Assembly (NCBI RefSeq): GCF_003752585.1
Contig: NZ_RKHR01000005.1
Span: 158,947-222,946 of the forward strand
Length of the DNA: 64,000 nucleotides
Reading direction: 5' to 3'
DNA from: Sinobacterium caligoides
GTDB lineage: Bacteria > Pseudomonadota > Gammaproteobacteria > Pseudomonadales > Sinobacteriaceae
Shown here: positions 9,706-19,339 of the stretch, in pieces
How positions within the stretch are numbered: position 1 is the stretch's first letter
How the letters are laid out: each line of letters starts with the position of its first letter
Program-made: the position numbers and the translations under genes
The notes under the pieces: generated by a model
What the model was told of the DNA's origin: nothing
Seen by the model: the letters and a program-made list of their open reading frames with translations, nothing else
The model's database searches: none

Positions 9706-12189
9706 TTATCTTTTGCTTTTAACTCGCGTCGTTGGCTCTGCCTGCAGAGGGTTCTCAGGCCAATAGTGCTTGGGGTAGCGCCCTCTCATCTCCTTGCGCA
9801 CATCGGCATAGCTTCCTTGCCAGAAACCCGCCAAATCTCCTGTCAGCTGTAAGGAACGCATGGCCGGCGACAACAGATCAAAAGCCACGGTTAAGCGCCC
9901 ATCAAAAACCTTCGGAGTATCCGCAACACCAAACACATACTGCATCCTTACCCTAACAACCGGCCCAGCCTCTCCCGTGTAATCAATTTCACTACTTGTC
10001 CCCACCGGCCAGCTAAGCCTACGCGGCAGAAGACGCTCGAGAGATGATTGTAACGACCAATCTAAAAGTGTCATCAACGCCGCCCCCCAATTACACGCTT
10101 GCAGCCTTTTTAAGTTAAGGCAGGAACCAACATAAGGCCTAAACCACAGGTCAAGCTGCTGCATCAACCATCGCTCATCAAATGGCGGGCAACTCTCAGG
10201 CGAGTACTGATGATAGATCTTTAGCCGAGCAAGTAACTGGGAAACCTCTTTAGACTCGTAAAGACCTGTGATGACAAGTCCTTTCGTCAGCACATAGTCA
10301 CACCAATATTGAGCAACTACCTCTTCATCAAGTCTTCCTAATGAGCTTTCTTTAACGACGATTTCACCAAGCTTTACAACTCTTTTACCTCGAAGTGCGC
10401 CTGTCGCCTCATCAATACTCGTACTGTCATTACTTGTCATTTTTATATGGCGCTGCTGCAGAACAAACTTATGATCAAGCGACCAATACAAGCCAATGCT
10501 ATTTCGACCATTAATCGATAACAGCTGCGGTACGACAATCCACTCGCAAGCTACCCCTCCTCGACGCAATTCGGCCCCCTTCCCTGTCGCCAAGTGATAA
10601 CGTCCTCGCTGATCACGACATCGAGCAACTCTATCTGGCCATGCCTTAAGCAACAGGTCTGATATACAACCTGTATCAACACCATCTTCTCGCCACCGAC
10701 AACCAAGGCGCACTGATAAACGCTTAATTACCTGCCTCACTCTATGTAGTCGCCCTCGGTGCGCAACCTCGCCAGATCCCTTAACGATATCAACTCGCCT
10801 CATAAGGTCTGTATCAACGACACCATCTCTAGGCAGAACAAGATCAGCTTCAGAAAGAATGGCCGCTAATGCTATCGCTGTCGTTAGCGCATTATCATCA
10901 GCCTTATCTTTTGCATAAACCAACATTGCAGAAATTCTAGGCTCAAAACCTAAACCAACCATCTCCTCACCAAGCGACGTGACAGAAAGCTTATTGAGAG
11001 CACCAATAACGTTCAATGCCTCTTCTGCGGCTAACAAGTGCTGCGCGGGGGGCGTGTCCAACCAGGAATATGCAGAAGTACATGCGTCGCCCCACACTGA
11101 CAGTTCTAATAAGAATGGCGACAAGTCACTTCGAAGAATCTCTGGTACCTCTGACGATCGCATCACCTTATCTTTCGACCAGCAGCGATAACTTATTCCC
11201 GCCATCGTCCGTCCCGCTCTTCCAGAACGCTGATCTGCCGAAGCCTTTGATATCACCTGCGTCGCAAGCGTTGTGATACCACTCGACTGATCATAATCTG
11301 ACTGCCGTTGCAGACCACTATCAACCACAGCTGTCACACCATCAATAGTCACCCCGGTTTCAGCAATGTTTGTTGACAATATAACTCGTTGCTCTGCTGT
11401 CTTTTCAATAGCCTTCGCTTGTTCATTGGCCGCAAGGTTGCCATGCAGCGGCAATACATCAACAGAAATATCCGCCAGCAGTGCCTGCAACTTATTAATC
11501 TCAAATAAACCTGGAAGAAAGACAAGGACATTACCCTTAGTCGACTTTAAGGCGAGACGAATAACAGACCCAATATGTTCCAATAAATTCTGCTGCTGCA
11601 TCCCAGATCTCACAGGATGGTATTCAATCTCTACCGGGTAGTTACGCCCCTCCGACTTAATCATGGGGCACCCACCAAGCAAGTCAGACACAACCTCTGC
11701 CTTCATCGTTGCTGACATCACTATTAGCCTAGGCCCGTCACCCTCCTCGTGAAACAACGCCAAGCTATCAAGGGTTAAAGCGAGCGCAAGATCAGCAATC
11801 AAATTCCGCTCATGAAACTCATCAAATAAAACCGCAACCCAGCCATCCATAGAAGGGTCTGCCTGCAACATCCTTAAGTAAACACCCTCTGTCACAACAA
11901 CTATTGTTGAGTCATCATGACAGCATGTTGACAACCCCGTCCTATAGCCCACTGTTCGGCCAACACCCTCGCCGAGTAGATCAGCCATCCTAATCGCCGC
12001 CGACTGCGCCGAAAGCCGCCTCGGCTGAATCACCAAGATTTTCCCTTGTGCGCACCAAGGCGCCTTTAGTAGCTCAAGAGGGAGAATGGTGGTCTTGCCC
12101 GCCCCTGGGTCTGCTACAAGCACCAGGCGGCTTTCTCGGTCAAGAGACTCAAGAATTTCCGGAATGACCGCCGAAATAGGAAGAGACAT
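9706..12189 (-). CDS. hrpB: ATP-dependent RNA helicase HrpB
   Basis: DEAH-family helicase. Motif I is DPGAGKTT, motif II is the HrpB-type DEFH (LFDEFHERN), motif III is MSATM, and motif VI is QRSGRAGR. The HA2 and HrpB-specific C-terminal regions extend to the end; the total of 827 residues is close to E. coli HrpB. I placed the start at the ATG giving MSLPISAVIPEI, which aligns with the HrpB N-terminus. An in-frame ATG at 12243 would add 18 residues; neither start has a strong ribosome-binding site. It diverges from the T6SS phosphatase gene. Confidence 0.93.
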   Translation of the reverse strand: MSLPISAVIPEILESLDRESRLVLVADPGAGKTTILPLELLKAPWCAQGKILVIQPRRLSAQSAAIRMADLLGEGVGRTVGYRTGLSTCCHDDSTIVVVTEGVYLRMLQADPSMDGWVAVLFDEFHERNLIADLALALTLDSLALFHEEGDGPRLIVMSATMKAEVVSDLLGGCPMIKSEGRNYPVEIEYHPVRSGMQQQNLLEHIGSVIRLALKSTKGNVLVFLPGLFEINKLQALLADISVDVLPLHGNLAANEQAKAIEKTAEQRVILSTNIAETGVTIDGVTAVVDSGLQRQSDYDQSSGITTLATQVISKASADQRSGRAGRTMAGISYRCWSKDKVMRSSEVPEILRSDLSPFLLELSVWGDACTSAYSWLDTPPAQHLLAAEEALNVIGALNKLSVTSLGEEMVGLGFEPRISAMLVYAKDKADDNALTTAIALAAILSEADLVLPRDGVVDTDLMRRVDIVKGSGEVAHRGRLHRVRQVIKRLSVRLGCRWREDGVDTGCISDLLLKAWPDRVARCRDQRGRYHLATGKGAELRRGGVACEWIVVPQLLSINGRNSIGLYWSLDHKFVLQQRHIKMTSNDSTSIDEATGALRGKRVVKLGEIVVKESSLGRLDEEVVAQYWCDYVLTKGLVITGLYESKEVSQLLARLKIYHQYSPESCPPFDERWLMQQLDLWFRPYVGSCLNLKRLQACNWGAALMTLLDWSLQSSLERLLPRRLSWPVGTSSEIDYTGEAGPVVRVRMQYVFGVADTPKVFDGRLTVAFDLLSPAMRSLQLTGDLAGFWQGSYADVRKEMRGRYPKHYWPENPLQAEPTTRVKSKR

Positions 12190-12260
12190 AAAATCTACCG
12201 CTATAGAAAAAGAACGAACTACACTCAATTTATCACCCATCAACTTGGGGCAACGCGTAT

Positions 12261-12290
12261 TTTACTGTAAAGTAGATAAATAAGTATAAA
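12261..12290 (+). promoter_or_regulatory. Candidate promoter for the T6SS phosphatase gene
   Basis: TTTACT (12261-12266), an 18-bp spacer, and TATAAA (12285-12290) precede the ATG at 12311. The implied leader is about 14 nt and contains GGAAAG as ribosome-binding site. Confidence 0.4.
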
Positions 12291-12310
12291 ATCATGGAAA
12301 GATTTGAATC

Positions 12311-13129
12311 ATGCATAACATCGACCGTACACATACAGCCATCAATGGTCGCACTGATATTGGCCTAGTACGCAGCGAAAACGAAGACAGTATTAGCTGG
12401 TATAGCGATCCTAACCGCCCTTTCTCTTTTATAGTAATAGCCGACGGCATGGGCGGCTACCACGGCGGAGCAACTGCCAGCGCCATAGCTACCAGTACAA
12501 TCGATGAAGAACTAAAAACACTCGTCAACACCACATTTTTCCATTGCAGCCCAGATCAGCAAGTACTTATGCTGCAGGCAAAACTCAATCAATCTATTAA
12601 GCTTGCAAACCAAAGAATACTCGAGCGCAAGAGTATTAACCCCGATCTCACCCAGATGGGCACTACCATCGTTTGCGCCCTAGTCTGGCAACAGAATTTG
12701 ATCATCGCCCATATTGGTGACTCACGTGCATATCTCTGGGATAAGCGAGGTCTTGCCCGTCTCACCAAAGACGACTCAATTGTTCAGCAGATGATTGATG
12801 AGGGACGACTCACTGCAGAAGCCGCCAGAGAAAGCAAAGTACGAAACCAACTAACAAAAGCTCTTGGCGTCACTCTGGATGTCGACCCGACACTCAATTG
12901 CTTCTCAATAAACCATGACAGCATTCTAATGCTCTGCTCCGACGGGTTAACCGAATACGTAAATGACGGCTATATTGAAAGGCTGCTCGCCACCTATCGA
13001 CCTGCGCTGGAATGCTGTTACAGGTTTATTGATGACGCCAATCATGCTGGCGGAAAAGATAACATTAGCGTTGCTATTGCAGAGATAAATTGCACCGTTC
13101 AACAACAAGTGAAAACGGCGCTAACTTGA
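12311..13129 (+). CDS. pppA: PP2C-family Ser/Thr phosphatase of the T6SS (PppA/Stp-like)
   Basis: Metal-dependent protein phosphatase of 272 residues with the PP2C motif set in order: RSENEDS at about 21-27, ADGMGGYHGG at about 46-55, HIGDSRAYLW at about 136-145, a regulatory DDS segment, SDGLTEYV, and GGKDNIS near the C-terminus. In characterised T6SS loci this phosphatase reverses phosphorylation of the FHA protein or TssL by PpkA and lowers secretion. No membrane segment is seen, so it should act in the cytoplasm. It is convergent with the kinase gene; the two stop codons are adjacent and together read TGATCA (13127-13132). Confidence 0.93.
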   Translation: MHNIDRTHTAINGRTDIGLVRSENEDSISWYSDPNRPFSFIVIADGMGGYHGGATASAIATSTIDEELKTLVNTTFFHCSPDQQVLMLQAKLNQSIKLANQRILERKSINPDLTQMGTTIVCALVWQQNLIIAHIGDSRAYLWDKRGLARLTKDDSIVQQMIDEGRLTAEAARESKVRNQLTKALGVTLDVDPTLNCFSINHDSILMLCSDGLTEYVNDGYIERLLATYRPALECCYRFIDDANHAGGKDNISVAIAEINCTVQQQVKTALT

Positions 13130-15610
13130 TCAGTTAACCGCCCTTGCTACCCTAAAACCAGTTACTTCATCCGCCACACCTGTATGTGCACGCCTAGTGG
13201 TCACCAAACATTCACTCATAGGATCTTTACGGCTACCTCCAGCCGCCCATAATTTCCCACCCCTCAACACCAACTCTTGCGCATTACCTACAGCATTAAC
13301 TAATCCATAACCATTTCTCTTGCCCGTGCTTATTGGAATTAGTTCGAAGCCCTTCTCGATACCCGCATACTTTAGAAAACAGTTACGATCAGGGTCGGCC
13401 GGCTTCGACCTCCCCTTTGCAGCTACAAGCCAATGCTCATAACTCGGCAGTGAATATTTGAAACCACTCTCTGAAGTTAGCCACGCAAGGTACCGCTTAA
13501 TTTCCACTAACGACACGCCAGTAACGGGCCGGTTATTGTCTGGGCGACGCGGACAACCTGCCTGACGACAAAAATGATTATACTCCGCATTGCTTACTTC
13601 ATATTTGCCTATTGCAAAGCGTTTTCCACCATCAGCCACGACGACCATTACCGGAGATTCTCCACCTTGTTGAAAGCTATCGCGGCAAACCAATCTATTA
13701 CTCCTGCCACCACTCCCCGGATTAAGATGAAGGCAGCTATCAATTTTCGCTTGAGCCAACTCAACACTATCAGGAAATAACTGACGCGATTGCACTAGCC
13801 ACTTATTAGACACATCCGCTGACTCAAGCTCCTTACTCCGTATGCATTTCAGCAAGCTGGAAGCATAACTGTTTCGGTGCTGCTCATAACTCTTCTTCGA
13901 AAGCGCTGCTAATTTGCCAACAGCCTCTGCCAACCTTCCATTTATATCTAGCCCTTGGCAATTTAAAGATTTATCGACAGTCAACAAGGCACTTGCCAGC
14001 CTCTCCCTGCTTATTCGTTGCAGCCTAATACGCTCTTGCTCTTGCTGCTCTCGCTGCAACAGCGCCTCATCTTTCAACTTTTTTTCCTCTGCCATAGCAA
14101 GCTGATACTGCGCCGCTTGCTTCTTCGCCTCCATACGCTGTAGCTCAATTCTACGCTTAGCAGTTAACTGCTCCCGCGCCTCTTGCGCAAGAATAGTTGC
14201 CCCCCAAGACTCAGAACGTGCAATATACTCTTCCGCCTGTTGCAGCTCGCCTTTATTTAACCGCTGAGCAACGGCATCCAAATAAAGCGTCATTAAATCC
14301 GACCTAACTGACAATGGGAAGGCCGTATCATCAGGAAACGCTTTAGCGTATCGCTTTAACTGGGACTCGATTTCTTTATCCCATACTAAAGTTAATTCTT
14401 TGGCATTAAGTAACCCTTTTAGCTTATCGTGAGCTAATTTTTGCTCGAACTTATGACTCATGTCAGCCTCAATATCACTACGAAGAACCTCTGTATCCAC
14501 GCTTGTCACCGACTGATACACGCCGCCAGAAACCGCCAAAACAGCAACCGTAACGGCGCCTATTATCCAGCTGTTTCCTGTAGAGAAAAATTGATGCGCA
14601 AACTCCTCAACGGTCGCCGTTCTTTTTCCTCGTTCAAAGCTCAACGCTTTAGAGAGTGCGCGCCATTGCCTACGACTCAAGCACTTGATGCGCTCAGGCT
14701 TTAAGTTTTTCTCCTTCGCCTCGTTAGCGGGAAGTTTACCAAAGGGGTGAACCCCCGCGAAAAGCTCGTACGCCACACAAGCCAACGCATAAAGGTCATC
14801 ATCTGTTGACGGCTCTAGCCCGAGCAACATTTCATAACTTGCATATGCAGGAGTCAATGCCCCTAGCGTTGCAGCATCAAACAAAGTCGTAACGCCAGTC
14901 CCTTTTAAAACTCCCTGGCTCGAAACAGCGCGAGCAATACCAAAATCAAAAACCTTACTCCCACCGTCGCTTGTTACGAATATATTTCCCGGCTTAAAGT
15001 CCGCGTGAATTATATGGTTATTGTGGGCGTAAATAAGAGCATTAGATATTGAACGAAGTATTCTACAGCCAGCCTCTAAGCCAAGACCATGCCCCATTTC
15101 CCTCTGTAACAACTCATCGAGAGGCTCACCCTCCATATACTCCATTGTCATGAAAACAGTATCACCGTCTCTATCAAAATCATAAACAGTAACAATGCTT
15201 GGGTGAGCTAATTGCTGGGATTTACGTGCCTCACGCTGAAGGGAAATAAAAGCGTGAGGGTGTTTTTGAAAATCACTATTCAATACTTTAATAGCAACAC
15301 TGTGATCTCTATCGTTGGCCTCAACTTTACGTTGATCAACCGCACGATAAACAGCCCCCATACCTCCCGCCCCCAACAACTCTTTGAGTTCAAATCGGTT
15401 ATTTAGCGTTGCAACAGTATCTGTTTCGGCCGCCACTGAGCCACTATCTTTCTGCCCTCCCATAAAAACAGTTTTATCTTCACTGGCTTGGGCCTGATGT
15501 TCGACCACAAATACTGTTTTATCTTCAAGCTCATCAACGCAATCTTTCGCGGTTGTTGATACACCAACAAAAACTGTTTTATCATCACAAGTCGTATTGT
15601 TATTCGACAT
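13130..15610 (-). CDS. ppkA: T6SS membrane Ser/Thr kinase (PpkA-like) with C-terminal FGE-sulfatase-like domain
   Basis: An 826-residue fusion. Residues 1-60 are low complexity with three DKTVF motifs (Thr12, Thr32, Thr47). The kinase domain spans about 70-340: GAGGMGAVY glycine loop, Lys108 in VAIK, HADFKPGN catalytic loop (Asp204; the usual HRD arginine is Ala), DFG at 222-224. A membrane helix at about 348-366 is followed by a charged coiled coil to about 570. A formylglycine-generating-enzyme/SUMF1-like domain is at about 640-826 (PVTGVSLVEIKRYLAWL, NGYGLVNAVGNAQELV, GFRVARAVN). That topology puts the FGE-like domain in the periplasm, perhaps as a sensor. Start at 15610 chosen because upstream codons do not resemble the family and GGA lies before it. 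Divergent from tagH; should phosphorylate T6SS components. Confidence 0.9.
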   Translation of the reverse strand: MSNNNTTCDDKTVFVGVSTTAKDCVDELEDKTVFVVEHQAQASEDKTVFMGGQKDSGSVAAETDTVATLNNRFELKELLGAGGMGAVYRAVDQRKVEANDRDHSVAIKVLNSDFQKHPHAFISLQREARKSQQLAHPSIVTVYDFDRDGDTVFMTMEYMEGEPLDELLQREMGHGLGLEAGCRILRSISNALIYAHNNHIIHADFKPGNIFVTSDGGSKVFDFGIARAVSSQGVLKGTGVTTLFDAATLGALTPAYASYEMLLGLEPSTDDDLYALACVAYELFAGVHPFGKLPANEAKEKNLKPERIKCLSRRQWRALSKALSFERGKRTATVEEFAHQFFSTGNSWIIGAVTVAVLAVSGGVYQSVTSVDTEVLRSDIEADMSHKFEQKLAHDKLKGLLNAKELTLVWDKEIESQLKRYAKAFPDDTAFPLSVRSDLMTLYLDAVAQRLNKGELQQAEEYIARSESWGATILAQEAREQLTAKRRIELQRMEAKKQAAQYQLAMAEEKKLKDEALLQREQQEQERIRLQRISRERLASALLTVDKSLNCQGLDINGRLAEAVGKLAALSKKSYEQHRNSYASSLLKCIRSKELESADVSNKWLVQSRQLFPDSVELAQAKIDSCLHLNPGSGGRSNRLVCRDSFQQGGESPVMVVVADGGKRFAIGKYEVSNAEYNHFCRQAGCPRRPDNNRPVTGVSLVEIKRYLAWLTSESGFKYSLPSYEHWLVAAKGRSKPADPDRNCFLKYAGIEKGFELIPISTGKRNGYGLVNAVGNAQELVLRGGKLWAAGGSRKDPMSECLVTTRRAHTGVADEVTGFRVARAVN

Positions 15611-15673
15611 AAATAGAGTCCATTCATAACACAGTGGCACACCCAAACTCGGGTGATAATGAACAATTTTAAA

Positions 15674-15687
15674 TGGAATATATTCCA
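15674..15687. promoter_or_regulatory. Perfect palindrome in the ppkA-tagH intergenic region (operator candidate)
   Basis: TGGAATATATTCCA is a perfect 14-bp palindrome. On the minus strand it sits between a weak -35 (TTGTTG) and a -10 (TAAAAT) spaced by 17 bp, i.e. inside a plausible ppkA promoter. A related imperfect element (GGAATTAATTGC, 15726-15737) lies about five helical turns away, closer to tagH. A repressor or activator site controlling both divergent T6SS units is possible. Confidence 0.4.
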
Positions 15688-15796
15688 ACAACAAGCTAGA
15701 ATGGCAGCTGTATTTCAGCGAACATGGAATTAATTGCTAATTTTTACCTCTATTAACAGTAGCTTTAACGCTACCAAAAGATGAGCTAAGCAATAA

Positions 15797-17476
15797 ATGG
15801 ATTTAGTATTAACAGTTACAGATGGCCCCAAAGAAGCCAACATGACCGGCCACACAAAAACCTTTACAAGCGAGGGTGGCTGTTTTGGGCGATCGACCGA
15901 GAACGACTGGATGCTTCCCGACCTAGACCGCGTCGTCTCATCAACACACGCTAGGATAGAATGGAAAGATAATAATTTTAAAATTATCGACGTTAGCACA
16001 AACGGCACATACATAAATGACGCAAAAGAACCAATAGGAAGTCAAAACAGCCGCGTACTGAATAAGGGTGATATTCTTCTAATTGGTGACTATCGTTTAT
16101 CTGTTGATATCATCAACACTAACCCAGCCCTTCCCTCCGGCCTTGAGTCAGTTGATTTTCTCGATCAGACAGATAAAACACAGTTTTCCAACGCGACACC
16201 TATCGAACGAAATAATGCAGATGATGATTTCGATAGCTGGTTATCGCCACCCCGGAATGAGGAATCCCAACAAATTACGCCCGCACTATCTGAGCAAGAT
16301 TCCTGGGGAACTTCCAGCGCAGAGACTACACCTCTTGCAAGCAATAATTTGCAGAGTATTACACAGCACAATCAAAATAATCCATTCGCCACACCAGCGT
16401 CAATACCAGCTTTCAGCAATAATGACCCAATAGGCTCCACGCTAGGCCTCTCTTCTGGACAATTGGGTAGCGGAGCTAATTCGATGACCGCTTCGAGTGC
16501 CATGAACAGCGATGACGATTGGTGGAACAGCGAACAAGAACACTGTGATCCAATGTCGCAATCAATACAGGTGCCTGCACATCAGCCCCCCCCATCTCAT
16601 GGGCTTGCTACACAGAATAATAGCTTACAAGAAACAAACAACATATCACCAGACAATCTTCCTAAAGCGCCAGTAAATCAGGCTATTCCACCTCAAGCGG
16701 CTACAACAACACAAAACACAGCTTTTCAGACAGCACAGTTTGAACAGCCTTTTATCACTCAACCGCATACTACCGCCTCCAATCAAATACCTAGCGCCCC
16801 ATTAGGTCATGTGCCTCAGAGCCTTACCCGCAGAGACGCGACTCAGACGCCAACATCTCCTGCAGAGGATCACACCAAAGCTAATAGTGCTAATCAGCAG
16901 ATAGCCAAGGATTTTGGCCTCTCAACTTTAAATGAACAGCAGCTCGAAAGTCTTTCTCCAGAGCTAGCTCTTATTGTAAAAGAGACCCTCAATCGTTTAA
17001 TCGATTTGCTTAGGGCTCGCAGTAGCATCAAAAATGAGTTACGAGTTGATCGCACTATGATTGAAACAAATAATAATAATCCACTTAAATTTTCAGCCTC
17101 TGCTGACGATGCTCTTTCCGTGATGTTTAACGGGCAAAATAGTACTTTCATGTCACCACATCACGCTATTAGTGACGGCTTTGATGATATATCTGATCAC
17201 CAAGTTGCCGTAATGTCCGGCATGAAAGCAGCTTATGAAGCTATGTTAGAACAGCTTTCACCAGAGAAAATGCAAGCAATCGGCGAGCAACAAATAAAGT
17301 CAGGATTACTAAGCAATAAAAAAGCCCAGCTTTGGGACCTTTACCAAAACCGTTTTCAAACTCTTCGCGCCGACAACGAACAATGTTATAAGCTGTTATT
17401 TGGTGATTTCTTTTCTAGTGCTTATGAAAAGCAGCTCGCCGATTTAAAATCAACAAGAAGCCTTACAAAGAAATAA
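15797..17476 (+). CDS. tagH: T6SS FHA-domain protein TagH (Fha)
   Basis: A 559-residue cytoplasmic scaffold. The N-terminal FHA domain (about 1-105) has the phosphothreonine-binding residues: FGRS at 30-33, SSTHARI at 48-54 and STNGTYIN at 67-74. A long Gln/Asn/Pro/Ser-rich linker (about 115-375) follows and contains a DKTQF motif (Thr128) shortly after the FHA domain. The C-terminal conserved T6SS-FHA region (about 380-559) includes NNPLKFS. In known systems FHA reads a phosphothreonine made by PpkA and promotes assembly of the secretion machine. It is the first gene of the main T6SS operon; tssJ starts 18 bp after its stop. The start lacks a strong ribosome-binding site. Confidence 0.92.
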   Translation: MDLVLTVTDGPKEANMTGHTKTFTSEGGCFGRSTENDWMLPDLDRVVSSTHARIEWKDNNFKIIDVSTNGTYINDAKEPIGSQNSRVLNKGDILLIGDYRLSVDIINTNPALPSGLESVDFLDQTDKTQFSNATPIERNNADDDFDSWLSPPRNEESQQITPALSEQDSWGTSSAETTPLASNNLQSITQHNQNNPFATPASIPAFSNNDPIGSTLGLSSGQLGSGANSMTASSAMNSDDDWWNSEQEHCDPMSQSIQVPAHQPPPSHGLATQNNSLQETNNISPDNLPKAPVNQAIPPQAATTTQNTAFQTAQFEQPFITQPHTTASNQIPSAPLGHVPQSLTRRDATQTPTSPAEDHTKANSANQQIAKDFGLSTLNEQQLESLSPELALIVKETLNRLIDLLRARSSIKNELRVDRTMIETNNNNPLKFSASADDALSVMFNGQNSTFMSPHHAISDGFDDISDHQVAVMSGMKAAYEAMLEQLSPEKMQAIGEQQIKSGLLSNKKAQLWDLYQNRFQTLRADNEQCYKLLFGDFFSSAYEKQLADLKSTRSLTKK

Positions 17477-17494
17477 TATTTTAGGATGCACATA

Positions 17495-17965
17495 ATGAAA
17501 CGACTCAATATTTTACTTGCAGCAATCTTAATCTCACTCGTAACTACTTCTTGTACTAAAACACGCTCAATGCTTAATTTAGATACAGTCGCATCATTTG
17601 AAATAGAGGCTAGTGACAACTTAAACCCTGACCATGACGGCAGAGCATCACCACTTACTCTACGCATATATAAACTAAGTGATAATCGTCAATTTTCTAG
17701 AGAAGAATTTATAGATCTATACCGCAACGCTAACCAATTACTAGGAAATGATCTGATTGACACCATTGTCTTGAAAGAACTTGTCCCTGGCGAACAACGC
17801 GTTGAAACAATTGAACTTTCCTCTGAGGTGCGCTTCCTCGGCATACTTGCAGAGTATTCACAGTATGAAAAGTCTCGTAATGTAATATCCGTCCCTATAG
17901 TGGCCCACAGCAAAAATAAATTTGAGCTACTTACTCAAGAAGACGCTATTGTCTTAAAAAAATAA
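17495..17965 (+). CDS. tssJ: T6SS outer-membrane lipoprotein TssJ
   Basis: TssJ anchors the membrane complex TssJLM in the outer membrane by binding the periplasmic domain of TssM. The 156-residue product starts MKRLNILLAAILIS and has a hydrophobic signal ending in VTTSC, a lipobox with a non-ideal Thr at -3. The mature part is a small beta-rich domain with the family pattern LTLRIYKLSD near residues 50-60. I prefer the ATG at 17495 over one 9 bp upstream because AGGA lies 8 nt before it. It lies between tagH and tssK, the usual order. Confidence 0.9.
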   Translation: MKRLNILLAAILISLVTTSCTKTRSMLNLDTVASFEIEASDNLNPDHDGRASPLTLRIYKLSDNRQFSREEFIDLYRNANQLLGNDLIDTIVLKELVPGEQRVETIELSSEVRFLGILAEYSQYEKSRNVISVPIVAHSKNKFELLTQEDAIVLKK

Positions 17966-18000
17966 CGCTCTAGTCGCATTTACTACAGGGAAAGTAAGCT

Positions 18001-19335
18001 ATGTCAGCTGGCAATAAAGTCATCTGGAGTGAGGGAATGTTCCTTCGCCCACAACATTTTCAACAACAGGATCGCTATATGGAGCGATTTGTTGATGGCC
18101 GATTTAAGGCTATGGGAGCTTATAACTGGGGACTCAACTTACTAAAAATTGATAAAGAGCCGATGAAGCTCGGAAAAATATCTATCTCCGAAGCAAGCGG
18201 TGTTTTCCCAGATGGAACACCTTTCAATGCCCCCGACTTCGAAAGCCTACCCAGTGTTCTTGAAATACCAGAAAACACCTCAAATCAGCTGATCTACCTC
18301 TGTATTCCACTTCGCCGCAATGGTGCTGTAGATACTTGCGCCAGCGATGATGAAACAACGCTTGCCCGATACAGAGTCAGCAAATTTGAAGCAAGAAACT
18401 CGGCTTCTAGTGGTGCAGAAAAAACTGAAATACAAATAGGGAAGCTCTGCTTAGAACTAAAACTTGAAACGCAAGATCGCAGTGGCTATGTCAGTATAGC
18501 TATTGCTAAAGTTATCGAAAACAACATCGAACAACCGATTAAATTAGACCAGGATTTTATCCCTGCAACCATTGACTGCAACATTTCAACAATTCTTCGC
18601 GGCTATTTCGACGAGCTCAACGGTATGCTTAAACAACGTGGCGAGGCACTAGGTCATCGCCTTGCTGATAGCGGCCGCTCAGGCTCTGCTGAAATTGCTG
18701 ACTATATGTTACTTCAGCTTGTAAACCGATTAGAGCCCCTCACCGCTCATCTTGCCAAACTTGAGACTATCCATCCCCTAACATTTTATAGTGAACTAAT
18801 ACAAATGGCTGGTGAGCTCGCGACATTCACAACAACACAAAAGCGACCTCCACTATTCCCAAATTATCAACATGATAACCTACAAGAGTGTTTTTACAGG
18901 GTATTCAGCAGCCTACGCCAACAACTTTCTATGGTCCTGGAGCAAACAGCAGTTTCATTAAACTTAACGCAAAGAAAGTATGGGATTTACGTAGCGCCTA
19001 TAACAGATCCAAGCTTAATTTCTACATCAACATTTGTCATTGCTGTTAGCGCTGCAATGCCAAGTGAAGCTGTTCGTACGATGCTACCAACACAGTGCAA
19101 AATTGCACCTGTTGAACGGATTAGAGAGCTAATAACAACTCAACTTCCCGGAATGATGCTAAGACCACTTCCCGTTGCACCTCGACAAGTACCTTATCAT
19201 GCAGGCTTTAATTACTTTGAGATAGATCGTAACTCAGAGTTATTTGCCCAACTAGCAAGCTCTGGCGGTATAGCGGTTCATCTCAGCGGGGAATATCCTG
19301 AGCTAACACTCGAGCTATGGGCTATAAGGGACTGA
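18001..19335 (+). CDS. tssK: T6SS baseplate protein TssK
   Basis: Trimeric adaptor that connects the TssEFG baseplate to the TssJLM membrane complex. The 444 residues fit the family, and the N-terminus VIWSEGMFLRPQHFQQQDRY (residues 7-26) is the TssK hallmark. The C-terminal receptor-like domain ends in LELWAIRD. A ribosome-binding site GGGAAAG precedes the start. The next gene, tssL, begins 4 bp after the stop, indicating translational coupling. Confidence 0.96.
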   Translation: MSAGNKVIWSEGMFLRPQHFQQQDRYMERFVDGRFKAMGAYNWGLNLLKIDKEPMKLGKISISEASGVFPDGTPFNAPDFESLPSVLEIPENTSNQLIYLCIPLRRNGAVDTCASDDETTLARYRVSKFEARNSASSGAEKTEIQIGKLCLELKLETQDRSGYVSIAIAKVIENNIEQPIKLDQDFIPATIDCNISTILRGYFDELNGMLKQRGEALGHRLADSGRSGSAEIADYMLLQLVNRLEPLTAHLAKLETIHPLTFYSELIQMAGELATFTTTQKRPPLFPNYQHDNLQECFYRVFSSLRQQLSMVLEQTAVSLNLTQRKYGIYVAPITDPSLISTSTFVIAVSAAMPSEAVRTMLPTQCKIAPVERIRELITTQLPGMMLRPLPVAPRQVPYHAGFNYFEIDRNSELFAQLASSGGIAVHLSGEYPELTLELWAIRD

Positions 19336-19339
19336 TATT

